A DNA stretch of 64,000 nt, taken from positions 186,001-250,000 of the forward strand of contig NZ_LT592170.1 of NCBI RefSeq assembly GCF_900088825.1. The letters run 5' to 3'. The notes under the pieces were generated by a model that was not told the DNA's origin, searched no databases, and saw only the letters and a list, made by a program, of their open reading frames with translations. The position numbers were made by a program, and so were the translations under genes. Origin of the DNA: Thiomonas delicata (lineage in GTDB: Bacteria > Pseudomonadota > Gammaproteobacteria > Burkholderiales > Burkholderiaceae_C). Below, one piece after another: positions 24,492 to 34,912 of this stretch. Position 1 is the first letter of the stretch; each line of letters begins with the position of its first letter.

Positions 24492-26300
24492 CTACTCCAC
24501 CGTGACGCTCTTGGCCAGGTTGCGGGGTTTGTCGACGTCGGTGCCGCGGGCGACGGCGGTGTGGTAGGCGAGGAGTTGCAGGGGCACCACGTGCACGATG
24601 GGCGACAGCAGGCCGTAGTGCTCGGGCAGGCGGATGGCGTGCACGCCGGGGCTGGCCTCGATGCGCGTGCCGGCATCGGTGAACACGTAGAGCTCGCCGC
24701 CCCGCGCGCGCACCTCCTGAAGGTTGCTCTTGAGCTTGTCGAGCAGGACGTCGTTGGGGGCCACGGTGACCACGGGCATTTCGTCGGTCACGAGGGCGAG
24801 CGGGCCGTGCTTGAGTTCGCCGGCGGGGTAGGCCTCGGCGTGGATGTAGGAAATTTCCTTGAGCTTGAGCGCGCCTTCCTGGGCGATGGGAAAGTGCATG
24901 CCGCGGCCGAGGAACAGGGCGTTGTTCTTGCGCGTGAAGGCTTCGGCCCAGGCGATGATCTGCGGCTCGGTGGCGAGCGCCGCCTGCAGGGCCACCGGGA
25001 GATGGCGCAGGGCCTGGAGATGGTCGCGCTCGGCCTGCGCGTCGAGCCGGCCGCGCTGCTTGGCCAGCACCAGCGCGAGCAGGAACAGCGCGACCAATTG
25101 CGTGGTGAAGGCCTTGGTGGAGGCCACGCCGATTTCGACCCCGGCGTGGGTGAGAAAGCGCAGCGAGGCCTCGCGCATCATGGCGCTGCCGGCGACGTTG
25201 CAGATGGCCAGCTGGCGCGTCATGCCCAGGGCGCGGGCGTGACGCAGCGCGGAGAGGGTGTCGGCCGTCTCGCCTGACTGGGAGACGCCGATCACCAGGG
25301 TTTCGGGGTCGGGCACGCTGTCGCGGGTGCGGTATTCGCTGGCCGTTTCCACGTCCACGGGAATGCGGGCCAGGGCCTCGATCCAGTGGCGGGCGACGGC
25401 CCCGGCGTAGCTGCTGGTGCCGCAGGCCAGGATGAGCACGCGGCGCACGCCGGCCAGCGTCCCCGCGGAGTCGCCGAACAGCGCCGGATCGATGTGCTCG
25501 ATGCCGCCGAGGGTATCGGCCACCGCGCGCGGCTGTTCGAAGATTTCCTTCTGCATGTAATGGCGGTAGGGACCGAGTTCGGTGGCGCCGCTGTAGGCCT
25601 CCAGCGGACGCCAGTCGCGCAGCGCGGGCTGGTCGGCGGCGTCCACCAGGCGGAAGGCGCCGGCGGTGATGCACACCACGTCGCCCTCTTCCAGATAGGC
25701 CACCTGATGCGCGGCGCCGGCCAGGGCCAGCGCGTCGGAAGCGATGTAGAAACCGTCGCTCCCCTGACCGAGAACCAGCGGATTGCCGGCGCGGGCGCCG
25801 ACCACCACGCCCGGCTCGCCGGCGTGCAGCACGGCAATGGCGTAGGCGCCGCGCAGACGGCGCACCGCCTGGCGCACGGCGGCGAACAAATCGCCCGCGT
25901 AGAGGCTGTGGATGAGGTGGGCAATGACTTCGGTGTCGGTCTGGCTGTCGAACGCGTAGCCTGCGGCGCGCAGCTCGGCGCGCAGTTCGTCGTGGTTCTC
26001 GATGATGCCGTTGTGCACCAGCGCGACCTGGTCGCGCGAAATCATGGGGTGCGCATTGTGCGTGGCCGGCGCGCCGTGCGTGGCCCAGCGGGTGTGGCAG
26101 ATGCCGGTGACGGCCTGGAGGCCCTCGGCCTGCACGCGTAGGTCGGCCACGCGCTGGGTGGTGCGCAGGCGCGAGATGCCGCCGTCTTTCTGCACCGCCA
26201 GCCCGCAGGAGTCGTAGCCCCGGTACTCAAGCCGCTGCAGGCCTTCCAGCAGGGTCGGCACGATGTCGTGTTGCGCTGCTGCGCCGACGATTCCGCACAT
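24492..26300 (-). CDS. glmS: Glutamine-fructose-6-phosphate aminotransferase GlmS
   Basis: 602 residues. It makes glucosamine-6-phosphate from fructose-6-phosphate and glutamine for cell-wall synthesis. Cys2 (MCGIVGA) is the class II amidotransferase nucleophile. Two SIS domains follow ([30 protein letters not shown], and [19 protein letters not shown]). It ends [11 protein letters not shown], the conserved C-terminus whose coding DNA is the Tn7 target attTn7. It lies 3 bases after glmU on the same strand. No glmS ribozyme would be expected in this group. Confidence 0.97.
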   Translation of the reverse strand: MCGIVGAAAQHDIVPTLLEGLQRLEYRGYDSCGLAVQKDGGISRLRTTQRVADLRVQAEGLQAVTGICHTRWATHGAPATHNAHPMISRDQVALVHNGIIENHDELRAELRAAGYAFDSQTDTEVIAHLIHSLYAGDLFAAVRQAVRRLRGAYAIAVLHAGEPGVVVGARAGNPLVLGQGSDGFYIASDALALAGAAHQVAYLEEGDVVCITAGAFRLVDAADQPALRDWRPLEAYSGATELGPYRHYMQKEIFEQPRAVADTLGGIEHIDPALFGDSAGTLAGVRRVLILACGTSSYAGAVARHWIEALARIPVDVETASEYRTRDSVPDPETLVIGVSQSGETADTLSALRHARALGMTRQLAICNVAGSAMMREASLRFLTHAGVEIGVASTKAFTTQLVALFLLALVLAKQRGRLDAQAERDHLQALRHLPVALQAALATEPQIIAWAEAFTRKNNALFLGRGMHFPIAQEGALKLKEISYIHAEAYPAGELKHGPLALVTDEMPVVTVAPNDVLLDKLKSNLQEVRARGGELYVFTDAGTRIEASPGVHAIRLPEHYGLLSPIVHVVPLQLLAYHTAVARGTDVDKPRNLAKSVTVE

Positions 26301-26303
26301 GGG

Positions 26304-27698
26304 TCAGCTTCCTTCGCTATTTTTGGTCGGCCGCTTCCAGCCTTCCAGGGTGACGGCGCGGGCGCGCGCCACGGTGAGCTTACCGGCCGGGACGGCGCGG
26401 GTCACGGTGGACCCCGCGCCGATGGTGGCGCCGGCGCCCACGGTGATGGGCGCCACCAGCACCGAGTTCGAGCCGGTGTGGGCATCGTCCCCGATGACGG
26501 TGCGGTGTTTGTTGGCGCCGTCGTAATTGGCGACGATGGTGCCGGCGCCGATGTTCACCCGCGCGCCCACCTCGGCGTCGCCGACGTAGGAGAGATGGTT
26601 GGCCTTTGCGCCTTGGCCCATGCTGGCGTTCTTCACCTCGACGAAGTTGCCGATGTGCACGCCGTCGCCCAGCGTGGCCTGGGGCCGCAGGCGGGCGAAG
26701 GGACCGATCTGGGCCTGCGCGCCGATGGTGGCGCCGTCAAGGTGGCAAAACGGCTGCACGACGCTGCCGCGGCCGACGCGCACGTCGCGCAGCACGGCGT
26801 AGGGGCCGACGTGCACGCCGTCGGCCAGTTCCACCTGGCCCTCGAACACGCAGCCCACGTCGATGAACACGTCCTGTCCGCAAGTGACCGCGCCGCGGAT
26901 GTCAATGCGCGCCGGATCGGCCAGGGTCACACCGGCCTGCAGCAGGACCTGGGCCTGCCGGGCCTGCACGATGCGCTCGAGTTGCGCCAGCTGGGCGCGG
27001 TCGTTCACGCCCAGGGTTTCGTCCGGGTCGGCGCTCGCGAAGGCCTGCACGCCCACGCCCTGGGCGATCGCCTGCGCGACGACGTCGGTGAGGTAGTACT
27101 CACCCTGGGCGTTGTCGTTGCGCAGGGCCGCCACCCAGCGCTTGAGCAGCGCGGCCGGCGCGGCGAGGATGCCGGTGTTGACCTCGGCAATCGTTCGCTC
27201 GGCCTCGTTCGCATCCTTGTGCTCGACGATGCGCAGCACCTGCCCCGCCGCGTCGCGCACGATGCGGCCATAGCCGCCGGGGTCGGGCAGGGTCACGGTC
27301 AGCAAGGCCAGGCTTCCAGCGCGCGCCGCATCGATGAGCGGCCGCAGCGTGGCCGCGCGCACCAGGGGCACGTCGCCATACAGCACGAGGACCACCGCCG
27401 CGTCGTCCAGCCATGGGGCTGCTTGCAACACGGCGTGCCCGGTGCCGAGTTGGGGACTTTGCTCGCAGAACTGCGCATCGGCCTGGGCGAAGCGTTCGCG
27501 CACCTGCGCGGCGCCATGGCCGACGACCACGACGCGCCGCTGCGCCTGCAGCTGCGCGGCGGTGTCGAGCACATGGGCCAGCAACGGCCTTCCGGCCAGC
27601 GGCTGGAGCACCTTGGGATGGGCGGAGCGCATGCGCGTGCCGCGGCCTGCGGCGAGCACGACGACCTGCAGGGCGGGAGTTGAGATGGGTTCGGGCAT
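26304..27698 (-). CDS. glmU: Bifunctional UDP-GlcNAc pyrophosphorylase / GlcN-1-P acetyltransferase GlmU
   Basis: 464 residues. The N-terminal uridyltransferase domain starts with [18 protein letters not shown] and contains LYGDVPLV. From about 250 the left-handed beta-helix of hexapeptide repeats carries the acetyltransferase ([35 protein letters not shown]). It produces UDP-GlcNAc, so glmU-glmS form a pathway pair with a 3-base gap. The start at ATG 27698 follows a G-rich leader. Confidence 0.97.
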   Translation of the reverse strand: MPEPISTPALQVVVLAAGRGTRMRSAHPKVLQPLAGRPLLAHVLDTAAQLQAQRRVVVVGHGAAQVRERFAQADAQFCEQSPQLGTGHAVLQAAPWLDDAAVVLVLYGDVPLVRAATLRPLIDAARAGSLALLTVTLPDPGGYGRIVRDAAGQVLRIVEHKDANEAERTIAEVNTGILAAPAALLKRWVAALRNDNAQGEYYLTDVVAQAIAQGVGVQAFASADPDETLGVNDRAQLAQLERIVQARQAQVLLQAGVTLADPARIDIRGAVTCGQDVFIDVGCVFEGQVELADGVHVGPYAVLRDVRVGRGSVVQPFCHLDGATIGAQAQIGPFARLRPQATLGDGVHIGNFVEVKNASMGQGAKANHLSYVGDAEVGARVNIGAGTIVANYDGANKHRTVIGDDAHTGSNSVLVAPITVGAGATIGAGSTVTRAVPAGKLTVARARAVTLEGWKRPTKNSEGS

Positions 27699-27759
27699 GG
27701 GTGGATTCTAGGGTTCGGTGCCGGCCCGCGGCCCCCTGCAGTGCGGGGATGGCGGGCAC

Positions 27760-27788
27760 AAAAAAAGGCCGGTGCTGGCACCGGCCTT
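27760..27788 (-). terminator. Intrinsic terminator after the membrane cytochrome gene
   Basis: A perfect 11-bp stem, AAGGCCGGTGC / GCACCGGCCTT, with a 2-base spacer (4-base loop if the last pair opens). On the minus strand it is followed by seven T residues. It lies 30 bases beyond the stop of the gene at 27818 and before glmU. Confidence 0.85.
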
Positions 27789-27817
27789 CGGAAGTCGGCA
27801 GAGACCGCGGACCCGAT

Positions 27818-28618
27818 TCAGGTCGGCTGCGGCTGCTGGGAAGAGCGCGAACCGGGCGGCAATTCGGCCACGACGCGCTGCTGCAGGAAGCCGGGCAGGC
27901 CGATCCACATATCGATCAGCGACACGCCCATCTCCAGCATCGCGATCGGGCAGGACAGCGCCCCGCCCACCAGCACCATCCAGGCGAAGTCGGGGTTCAT
28001 GTGGGTGAGGAACCAACCGGAATAATCGAGCAGCATGGCCAGGAAGGGCGCGATCACCGAAATGGCCTTGATCTGGTTGTTCACCCGCGTCTGCAGGAAG
28101 ATCCAGCCGGCGATCCAGAAAATGACCCCGAGCATGGTCAGGTGCACCATGCCGCCCATGAGCATGCTGCTGTACGACATGCCGGTGTTGACCGCGGCGA
28201 CCTTCTTCACGTCGTCGTAAGAGGCCAGGGGCGGATTGTGCAACTGCTTGCTCATCGCCACGCTGTGGCACATCATGCAATGCTGATCGATGATGGGCTT
28301 GATCTGCGATTCATACTCGGCCTTGCTCTGGCCGCCGACCACCCAATGGTCGATGGTCTGCGTGATCTTGGGCCACTGGTCCTTGGGCACGCCGGCGTTC
28401 GTGAGCATCGTCGGCAAAACGGTCTGCAATTTGCTCGACGAGCGGTCGCCGTAATAGGAAATTTGAATGTCTTTGAGCGTCACGCCCGACTTGCCGTCGA
28501 GCCCGGTGTGGGTCACGTAGAGGTAGGCCTCGGCAGCGAGCAGGCCAACACAGACCATGATGATGAAACCTGTATGCAACAGTTTTTCGGATAGAGAGAG
28601 TTTGTTCAGAAGGCGCAT
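27818..28618 (-). CDS. Membrane-bound monohaem c-type cytochrome of unknown function
   Basis: 266 residues. A first membrane helix (about 14-35) is followed by a periplasmic domain with haem motif CMMCH at about 114-118 (IIDQHCMMCHSVAM). Three or four more helices follow (MVHLTMLGVIFWIAGWIFL, ISVIAPFLAMLLDYSGWFL, WMVLVGGALSCPIAMLEMG). Histidines and methionines in the helices could bind a second haem. I do not know a characterised relative. An intrinsic terminator follows. The cioBA oxidase operon lies 166 bases upstream on the same strand, so a role in feeding a quinol or oxidase pathway is possible. Confidence 0.75.
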   Translation of the reverse strand: MRLLNKLSLSEKLLHTGFIIMVCVGLLAAEAYLYVTHTGLDGKSGVTLKDIQISYYGDRSSSKLQTVLPTMLTNAGVPKDQWPKITQTIDHWVVGGQSKAEYESQIKPIIDQHCMMCHSVAMSKQLHNPPLASYDDVKKVAAVNTGMSYSSMLMGGMVHLTMLGVIFWIAGWIFLQTRVNNQIKAISVIAPFLAMLLDYSGWFLTHMNPDFAWMVLVGGALSCPIAMLEMGVSLIDMWIGLPGFLQQRVVAELPPGSRSSQQPQPT

Positions 28619-28784
28619 GATGGAGCTGCCGGCGGTTGCAAACGAGAAATGACAAGGATCAAAAATTGCTGTTTTTCGAGCATCCTACTCCGTAAAAACC
28701 CTAGTCATCAAGGCTGACATGGCGCCGGCGCGTATCAGCTTATTTCACAAAACCGGCGCAACACGGTTTGGGCATCCGGCCGGT

Positions 28785-29810
28785 TCAAGGCGCGGAGGTG
28801 GGTCGCGAGGGGGCATCCGCCATGCGCTCGGCCCCCTCGTGCACGACGATCCTGCCGCGGAACACCAGGTACTGATAGGCGTTATAGCCGATCATCACCG
28901 GCAGCAGCATGCCGATGCCGACGAGCATGAACAGCAGCGTCGGCGCACTCGACGCGGCCTGCAGGATGGTGACGTGCCCGGGCACCATGGCCGGGTAGAT
29001 GCTCAGCGCCAGGCCGCCGAACGACACGGCGAACAGCAGCACCGAGGCGCGGAACGGGCCGCGCACACCCCGGCGCAGCGCGTGGAGGATGTAGCCGAAA
29101 GCCGACACGGCCAGCAGCCCGAGCACCCCCAGAATCGGCATGCGATGCGGATCGAGCCAAGCGTTGCGCACCTCGACGCTGGCGAACGGCGTGGCGAGGG
29201 TCAGGACGGCGGCCATGCCCACCGTCGTCCAGAGGCTGACGCGGGCATGCCGGCGCGACGCCTGCCCGAGGCCCCCGCTGGTTCGCATGACGAGGTAGCT
29301 GGCCCCCAGCAGGGAGTAGCCGGCCACGACGCCCAGCGCGGCAACGGCCGAGAAGGCCCACCCCACCCAACCCTCGCGCAGCCCCGAAACGAGTTGACCG
29401 AGGATGGCGCCCTGCGCCAATGCCGCCAACAGGCTTCCGGCGCCGAAAACGCGGTCCCAACCGCGCTTGTCGCGTGCCGCATGGCGAAACTCGAAGGCGG
29501 CGCCGCGCAGGATGAGTCCGCCGATCATCACCATCACCGGCCCGTACAGCGCGTGCAGCACCATGGCGTACACGGCGGGGAAAGCGCCGAACAGCGCGCC
29601 GCCCAAGACCACCAGCCAGGTTTCGTTCGCGTCCCACACGTGGCCGATGGATTCGAGCATCGCGCTGCGGTGGGTTTCGCGCCGCGTGGCGAGGGACAGA
29701 ATGCCGATGCCCAGGTCGAAGCCGTCGGTGATGACGTAGAACGCCAGGATCAGCCCCAAGATGAGGAACCATGCATTGGCAAGCAAGGGCTGCAAACTGT
29801 TGTCGATCAT
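28785..29810 (-). CDS. cioB: Cyanide-insensitive / bd-type quinol oxidase subunit II
   Basis: 341 residues, about 9 membrane helices. It starts MIDNSLQPLLANAWFLILGLILAFYVITDGFDLGIG, the CydB-family N-terminus, and contains WDANETWLVVLGGALFGAFP. It forms the quinol oxidase with the subunit I encoded 39 bases upstream. bd-type oxidases work at low oxygen and resist cyanide and NO. No cydX-like small gene was recognised between this gene and its neighbours. Confidence 0.93.
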   Translation of the reverse strand: MIDNSLQPLLANAWFLILGLILAFYVITDGFDLGIGILSLATRRETHRSAMLESIGHVWDANETWLVVLGGALFGAFPAVYAMVLHALYGPVMVMIGGLILRGAAFEFRHAARDKRGWDRVFGAGSLLAALAQGAILGQLVSGLREGWVGWAFSAVAALGVVAGYSLLGASYLVMRTSGGLGQASRRHARVSLWTTVGMAAVLTLATPFASVEVRNAWLDPHRMPILGVLGLLAVSAFGYILHALRRGVRGPFRASVLLFAVSFGGLALSIYPAMVPGHVTILQAASSAPTLLFMLVGIGMLLPVMIGYNAYQYLVFRGRIVVHEGAERMADAPSRPTSAP

Positions 29811-29849
29811 GATGGTCGTGCGCGATGCGTCGCTTGGCTCGGCACCGGA

Positions 29850-31247
29850 TCAATGCTCATAAATGCCGCCCTTGACGTCGAGCACCCGTCGCGGGTCCTG
29901 CGGCGGCTGCAAGCTCAAGTCGGACCCGGCACGCAACCAGCGCCGCGCGAAGATGAAAAAGGTGACGAGCAGGACCACGTAGAACACCGCGAACATGGCC
30001 ATGCTGGCCGACACGGTATAGGGCGAGAGCGCCGACGCGCCCTGCTGCGTGCGCAATAGTCCATAGACGATCCACGGCTGACGCCCAACCTCGCGCACCA
30101 GCCAGCCCATTTCCACCGCGACGTAGGGCAGCGGGACCGTCAGCACCCAGGCCCACAACAGTTTGCGATGCGCCAGCAGGGCGTCGACCTTGCCGCGCGC
30201 CTTGCGCCAGGCCCAGAGCGTCCAGAACGCCAGGAACACGAACCAGAAACCGATGCCCGCCATGATGCGGAAGGCGTAGAACAACAGCGGCACCATGGGC
30301 GGCTGGTCGGCGCGCGGCATGTCGGCCAGGCCGATGACCCGGCCGCTCAGGCTGTGCGTGGCCAGCACGCTGAGCATGTCCGGCAGTTCGATCGCCCAGT
30401 CGTTTTTCTGCGCGGCCTGGTCGGGCCATGCCAGCAGCGCCCAGGGCGCGCCCACGCCCGGTCCGTTGGTGTGCCAATGTCCCTCGATGGCCGCGCCCTT
30501 GGCCGGCTGCTCCCGGAACACCTCCACGCCGCTGGAGTCGCCGATCCAGACCTGCAGCGGCGCCAGCACCACCAGCGCCAGCAAGGCGATCTTGAACGAC
30601 TTGAAGAAGAACTCCGGGTGGCGCCTGCGCAGCAGGTAGTAGGCCGAGGCTCCGGCCACGACGAACGCCCCGGTCTCCAGCGCGGCCACGTACATATGCG
30701 CCACGCCCCAGGGCATGTCGGGGTTGAAGATGGCGGCCATGTAGTCGGTGACCACCAGCCTGCCGTTGTCCAGCGTCACGCCGGCCGGGGTCTGCATCCA
30801 GGAATTGGCCACCATGATCCAGAACGCCGACAGGCTGGCGCCGAGCGCGACCATGACGGTGGCGAACAGGTGCGCGCCCCTGCTCACCCTGCCCCAGCCG
30901 AACAACATGATGCCGATGAAGCCGGCTTCCAGCATGAAGGCCATCGCGCCCTCGAAGCCCAGGATGTTGCCGAAGAACTCGCCGGCGACGTTGGAAAAAC
31001 CCGCCCAGTTGGTGCCGAACTGGAACTCCAGCGGTATGCCGCTGACCACGCCGACCGTGAAATTCAGCACCAGCAACTTGCTCCAGAAACGGGCGTGACG
31101 GTAGTAGGCGACGTCGCGCGTCTTGAGCCAGAGGGCCTCCACCGCGACGAGGAAAACCGCCAGGCCGATGCTGAGGATGGGCCAGAGGATGTGGAACATG
31201 GCGGTCATCGCGAACTGGCCGCGCGACAGATCGATGGCGGTTTGCAT
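29850..31247 (-). CDS. cioA: Cyanide-insensitive / bd-type quinol oxidase subunit I
   Basis: 465 residues from ATG 31247. Subunit I carries haems b558, b595 and d. LSRGQFAMTAMFHILWPILSIG at the N-terminus contains a haem-ligand His, GWLVREVGRQPW is the conserved C-terminal stretch, and GRQPW is a bd-oxidase hallmark. The Q-loop is short, which fits the CIO rather than the long-loop E. coli type. It is the first gene of cioAB. The 243 bases before it hold no recognisable operator. Confidence 0.93.
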   Translation of the reverse strand: MQTAIDLSRGQFAMTAMFHILWPILSIGLAVFLVAVEALWLKTRDVAYYRHARFWSKLLVLNFTVGVVSGIPLEFQFGTNWAGFSNVAGEFFGNILGFEGAMAFMLEAGFIGIMLFGWGRVSRGAHLFATVMVALGASLSAFWIMVANSWMQTPAGVTLDNGRLVVTDYMAAIFNPDMPWGVAHMYVAALETGAFVVAGASAYYLLRRRHPEFFFKSFKIALLALVVLAPLQVWIGDSSGVEVFREQPAKGAAIEGHWHTNGPGVGAPWALLAWPDQAAQKNDWAIELPDMLSVLATHSLSGRVIGLADMPRADQPPMVPLLFYAFRIMAGIGFWFVFLAFWTLWAWRKARGKVDALLAHRKLLWAWVLTVPLPYVAVEMGWLVREVGRQPWIVYGLLRTQQGASALSPYTVSASMAMFAVFYVVLLVTFFIFARRWLRAGSDLSLQPPQDPRRVLDVKGGIYEH

Positions 31248-31490
31248 GACGGACCTTGCTCGGGGTCGAGGCGGCAGGGGCAAGATCGCCCGCCCTTGCA
31301 TGCGGTTTGCAGCCAGAGCCGCCCACGCACCCTGAAATGGGATGAATCTAGGGTTTGTACGGATTATGGTTCCGCGCCGTTTTTGGCGTGGATACGTTTT
31401 GGAGTATCCATGCGCGCATCAAGCCGATGAGCCCGCCACCGGCCCGAAACGCGCCGCCGCGCGGGCAAGGCGGGCCACTATCATGGCCGC

Positions 31491-32885
31491 ATGGCGCATG
31501 AGTCCGAACCGCCCGCATCCGCAGAGACGTCGCCCCGGCTTGGAACCTCGCGGCGCCGCGCCCTGACCCGGCTGATCCGCAGCCGCTCGCGCCGTCTCCT
31601 GCTCCAATTCGGCCTCCCCTGGGGCGGCGCCTTGCTCGTCGGCCTGGCCGCCGTGCTGTACGCGAACTGGAGCACCGCCGCCTACAACCAGTTCGTCGCC
31701 TGGATCGCCGGGCGGCCCTGGCTGGCCTTCCTCATCACGCCGGCCTTCACGGTGCTGGCGGTGTTCCTCACCCGCCGCTGGTTCTCCGGCAGCGAAGGCA
31801 GCGGCATCCCGCAGGTGATCGCCGCCTTGCACGCGCCGCGCGACGAAACCCTGATGAAGCGCTTGTTCGGCCTGCGCGTCATTTTCGGCAAACTGTTCAT
31901 TTCGCTGCTGGGATTCCTCGGCGGCATGACCATCGGCCGCGAGGGGCCCACCGTGCACATCGGCGCGGCCATCATGGCCGAGACGCGGCGCTTCTATCCG
32001 CACCCCGGGCCCAGGCTGGAGCGCCAGCTGCTGCTGGCCGGCGCGGCGGCCGGGCTGTCCGGCGCCTTCAACACCCCGCTGGCCGGCATCATCTTCGCCA
32101 TCGAGGAAATCGCGCGCGACTTCGAGAACCGCACCAACGGCACCATGATCACCGCCGTGGTGTTCTCCGGCCTGACCTCGCTGGCCCTGGCCGGCAATTA
32201 CCTGTATTTCGGCCAGCTCAACGTGCCGCACAGCTTCAGCATCCACTTCGTCCTGCCCGTGCTGCTCACGGCCCTGCTCTGCGGCCTGCTCGGCGCGGCG
32301 TTCAACTGGGCCCTGCTGCGCTGGGAGGTCTGGATGCCCAGGCCGCTGCAGCTCTGGCGCGCCGACAAGCCGCTGCTCTACGCCCTGATCATCGGCCTCG
32401 CCATCGCGGCGCTCGGGGTGTCCACCGGGGGCGAAACCTGGGGCAGCGGCTACGAGCAGGCGCGTCGGCTGCTCGAAGGCACGGCCCCACTTAGCCAGGG
32501 CTACGCCATCACCAAATGGGCCTCGATGATCATCAGCTACATGGCCGGCATTCCCGGCGGCCTGTTCTCGCCCTCGCTGTCCATCGGCGCCGGTCTGGCG
32601 CAATGGGTGCATGCCGTCTTCGCCTGGGCACCGTTGCCGGCGCTGATCGCGCTGTGCATGACGGGGTATCTCGCGGCCGTGACGCAATCGCCGCTGACCT
32701 CCTTCGTCATCGTCATGGAAATGACCAACGGCAGCGGCATGGTCATCCCGATGATGGCCACCGCCCTGCTGGCCACGCGCGTGTCGGCCCTGTTCACGCC
32801 GCCGCTGTACGAGGCGTTGGCGCAGAAGAACTACTTCCCCAAGGCGCCGGCGCCGCAGCCGGCGCCCGAAGCCAGGGCCGACTGA
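31491..32885 (+). CDS. CLC-family chloride channel or H+/Cl- exchanger
   Basis: 464 residues, inner membrane. All three CLC selectivity motifs are present: GSEGSGIPQ (about 100), GREGPTVHIG (about 145, with the gating glutamate) and GGLFSPSLSIG (about 355). The gating Glu is kept, so exchange is possible, although the internal proton glutamate was not checked. In bacteria CLC exchangers help with acid resistance, which would suit a moderately acidophilic host. A 30-residue basic N-terminal tail precedes the first helix. It stands alone, divergent from cioAB. Confidence 0.92.
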   Translation: MAHESEPPASAETSPRLGTSRRRALTRLIRSRSRRLLLQFGLPWGGALLVGLAAVLYANWSTAAYNQFVAWIAGRPWLAFLITPAFTVLAVFLTRRWFSGSEGSGIPQVIAALHAPRDETLMKRLFGLRVIFGKLFISLLGFLGGMTIGREGPTVHIGAAIMAETRRFYPHPGPRLERQLLLAGAAAGLSGAFNTPLAGIIFAIEEIARDFENRTNGTMITAVVFSGLTSLALAGNYLYFGQLNVPHSFSIHFVLPVLLTALLCGLLGAAFNWALLRWEVWMPRPLQLWRADKPLLYALIIGLAIAALGVSTGGETWGSGYEQARRLLEGTAPLSQGYAITKWASMIISYMAGIPGGLFSPSLSIGAGLAQWVHAVFAWAPLPALIALCMTGYLAAVTQSPLTSFVIVMEMTNGSGMVIPMMATALLATRVSALFTPPLYEALAQKNYFPKAPAPQPAPEARAD

Positions 32886-32974
32886 ACCGCGCCGGCCCGG
32901 GCGGTGATGCGCAAGACAAGCCGGCGCGGCGGCGCTAGGCTTGCAGGCACAACGACACCCCTGGAGGAGACACC

Positions 32975-34276
32975 ATGCAGGCAACCCAAGCCGCCGCCGG
33001 CGATACCGCAACGCTCGAGGCCGCCACCTACCGCAAGGTCGGCTGGCGGCTCATTCCCTTCCTGATGCTGTGCTACTTCGTCGCCTACCTGGACCGCGTC
33101 AACGTCGGCTTCGCGCAATTGCAGATGAAGTCGGACCTGCAGTTTTCCGATGCGGTCTACGGCTTCGGCGCGGGCATCTTCTTCCTCGGCTATTTCCTGT
33201 TCGAGGTGCCGAGCAATCTGGTGCTGCACCGCGTCGGCGCCCGCATCTGGATCGCCCGCATCATGATCACCTGGGGGCTGATCTCCGCCCTCACCATGTT
33301 CATCCAGACGCCCGCCATGTTCTACGTAGCGCGCTTCCTGCTGGGCCTGGCCGAAGCGGGATTCTTCCCCGGCATCATCCTCTACCTCACCTACTGGTAC
33401 CCGGCGGCCCGGCGCAGCCAGATGACGGCCTGGTTCATGTCGGCCGTGGCGCTCTCGGGCTTGATCGGCGGGCCGGTGTCGGGCTGGATCCTGCACACCT
33501 TCCACGGTCACGCCGGCCTGGCCGGCTGGCAGTGGCTGTTCCTGCTCGAAGGCCTGCCGGCGGTGGTTCTCGGCGTGGTGGTGCTGCTCTATCTGGATAA
33601 CGGCATCGCCCAGGCGCGATGGCTGACCGACGCCGAAAAGACCCTGCTGCAGGAGCGCATCGCCAGCGAAGCCCAGACCAAGACCCATGCCTCGGCGCTG
33701 CAAGCCATGGCAAGCCCGCGCGTATGGCTGCTGGCGCTGGTGTATTTCTCGGTGGTGATGGGCTTGTACGGACTGGGCTTCTGGCTGCCGCTGCTGTTCA
33801 AGACCACGGGCGTGAGCGACCCGCTCGTCATCGGCTGGCTGGTGGCCATTCCCTACGGCGTGTCCATCCTCGCCATGATTCTGGTGGGCCGCCGCTCGGA
33901 CGCCAAGCGCGAGCGACGCTGGCATGTCGCCATTCCCGCGCTGCTCGGGGCCGCGGGGCTGCTGCTGTCCACGCTGTGGACCGACAACACCCTGGGCGCG
34001 GTGCTCACGCTGACCCTCGCCACCTGCGGCATCATGACCGTGCTGCCGCTGTTCTGGAGCCTGCCGACCGCGTTTCTCACCGGCACGGCGGCCGCGGCGG
34101 GCATCGCCTTGATCAACGCCCTGGGCAACCTGGCCGGCTTCTTCGGCCCCAGCATCGTCGGCTGGGTCAAGCAGGCCACGCACAGCACCAACGGCGGCAT
34201 CCTCGTGCTGGCCGCCTTCATGGTACTGTGCGCGCTGCTGGTGCTGAGCCTGCCGGGCCGCGACATCGACCGATAG
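32975..34276 (+). CDS. MFS transporter, anion:cation symporter (ACS) type
   Basis: 433 residues, 12 membrane helices. ATG 32975 follows GGAGGAGA. The motif YFVAYLDRVNVGFAQLQM in helix 1 and the EVPSNLVLHRVGARIWIARIMI stretch are typical of the ACS family, which takes up organic anions such as tartrate, phthalate or sugar acids. Substrate is not predictable here, since no catabolic genes are adjacent. It lies 89 bases after the CLC gene and 77 before dps. Confidence 0.9.
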   Translation: MQATQAAAGDTATLEAATYRKVGWRLIPFLMLCYFVAYLDRVNVGFAQLQMKSDLQFSDAVYGFGAGIFFLGYFLFEVPSNLVLHRVGARIWIARIMITWGLISALTMFIQTPAMFYVARFLLGLAEAGFFPGIILYLTYWYPAARRSQMTAWFMSAVALSGLIGGPVSGWILHTFHGHAGLAGWQWLFLLEGLPAVVLGVVVLLYLDNGIAQARWLTDAEKTLLQERIASEAQTKTHASALQAMASPRVWLLALVYFSVVMGLYGLGFWLPLLFKTTGVSDPLVIGWLVAIPYGVSILAMILVGRRSDAKRERRWHVAIPALLGAAGLLLSTLWTDNTLGAVLTLTLATCGIMTVLPLFWSLPTAFLTGTAAAAGIALINALGNLAGFFGPSIVGWVKQATHSTNGGILVLAAFMVLCALLVLSLPGRDIDR

Positions 34277-34353
34277 CCCCATGCACGCGGCCCGTCCCCG
34301 GCATAAGCCGGACGCCGCGCTGGATTGTTTCTCAACGACCGGGAGAACCACCG

Positions 34354-34872
34354 ATGAGCAAGACCAAGACCTCAGGCCCCAAGCTGCACGCCACCTCCAG
34401 CAATGTGCAGATCGGCATCGCCGACAAGGACCGCGCCGCCATTGCGCAAGGGCTTTCGCACCTGCTGGCCGACACCTACACGCTCTACCTGACGACCCAC
34501 AATTTCCACTGGAACGTCACCGGCCCGATGTTCAACACCCTGCACATGATGTTCATGACCCAGTACACGGAGTTGTGGAACGCGGTGGACCCGGTGGCCG
34601 AGCGCATCCGGGCGCTGGGCTATGCGGCCCCCGGCTCCTACACCGCCTACGGCCAGCTCACCAAGCTGGGCGACGTGCCGCTGATTCCGCCCAAGGCCGA
34701 GGACATGGTGCGCATTCTGGTGAAAGGCAACGAGGCGGTGGCTGCCACCGCGCGCGAACTGCTGCCGCTGACCGAAAAGGCCGGCGACCAGCCCACCACC
34801 GACCTGCTGTCGGCGCGCATGGACATCCATGAGAAATCGGCCTGGATGCTGAGATCCCTGCTCGAAGGTTAA
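34354..34872 (+). CDS. dps: Dps-family DNA-binding ferritin
   Basis: 172 residues from ATG 34354, with GGGAGAA upstream. Ferroxidase-centre residues are in LTTHNFHWNVTGPMFNTLHMMF and the HE pair in DIHEKSAWMLRSLLEG. The N-terminal 20 residues are lysine-bearing, as in Dps proteins that bind DNA. It stores iron and protects DNA from peroxide. The gene has good spacing and probably its own promoter in the preceding gap. Confidence 0.93.
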   Translation: MSKTKTSGPKLHATSSNVQIGIADKDRAAIAQGLSHLLADTYTLYLTTHNFHWNVTGPMFNTLHMMFMTQYTELWNAVDPVAERIRALGYAAPGSYTAYGQLTKLGDVPLIPPKAEDMVRILVKGNEAVAATARELLPLTEKAGDQPTTDLLSARMDIHEKSAWMLRSLLEG

Positions 34873-34912
34873 AGCTCCGCGCGGGGACGACGCGCCCCGC
34901 GGCGGGGCCCGG

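Noticed and set aside
28650-28668. TTGAT-CCTT-GTCAT upstream of the membrane cytochrome on the minus strand
   Set aside because: The second half-site has two mismatches to the FNR consensus; too weak to call.
31248-31490. Possible oxygen-responsive operator before cioA
   Set aside because: I searched for TTGAT/ATCAA half-sites in the divergent gap and saw none convincing.
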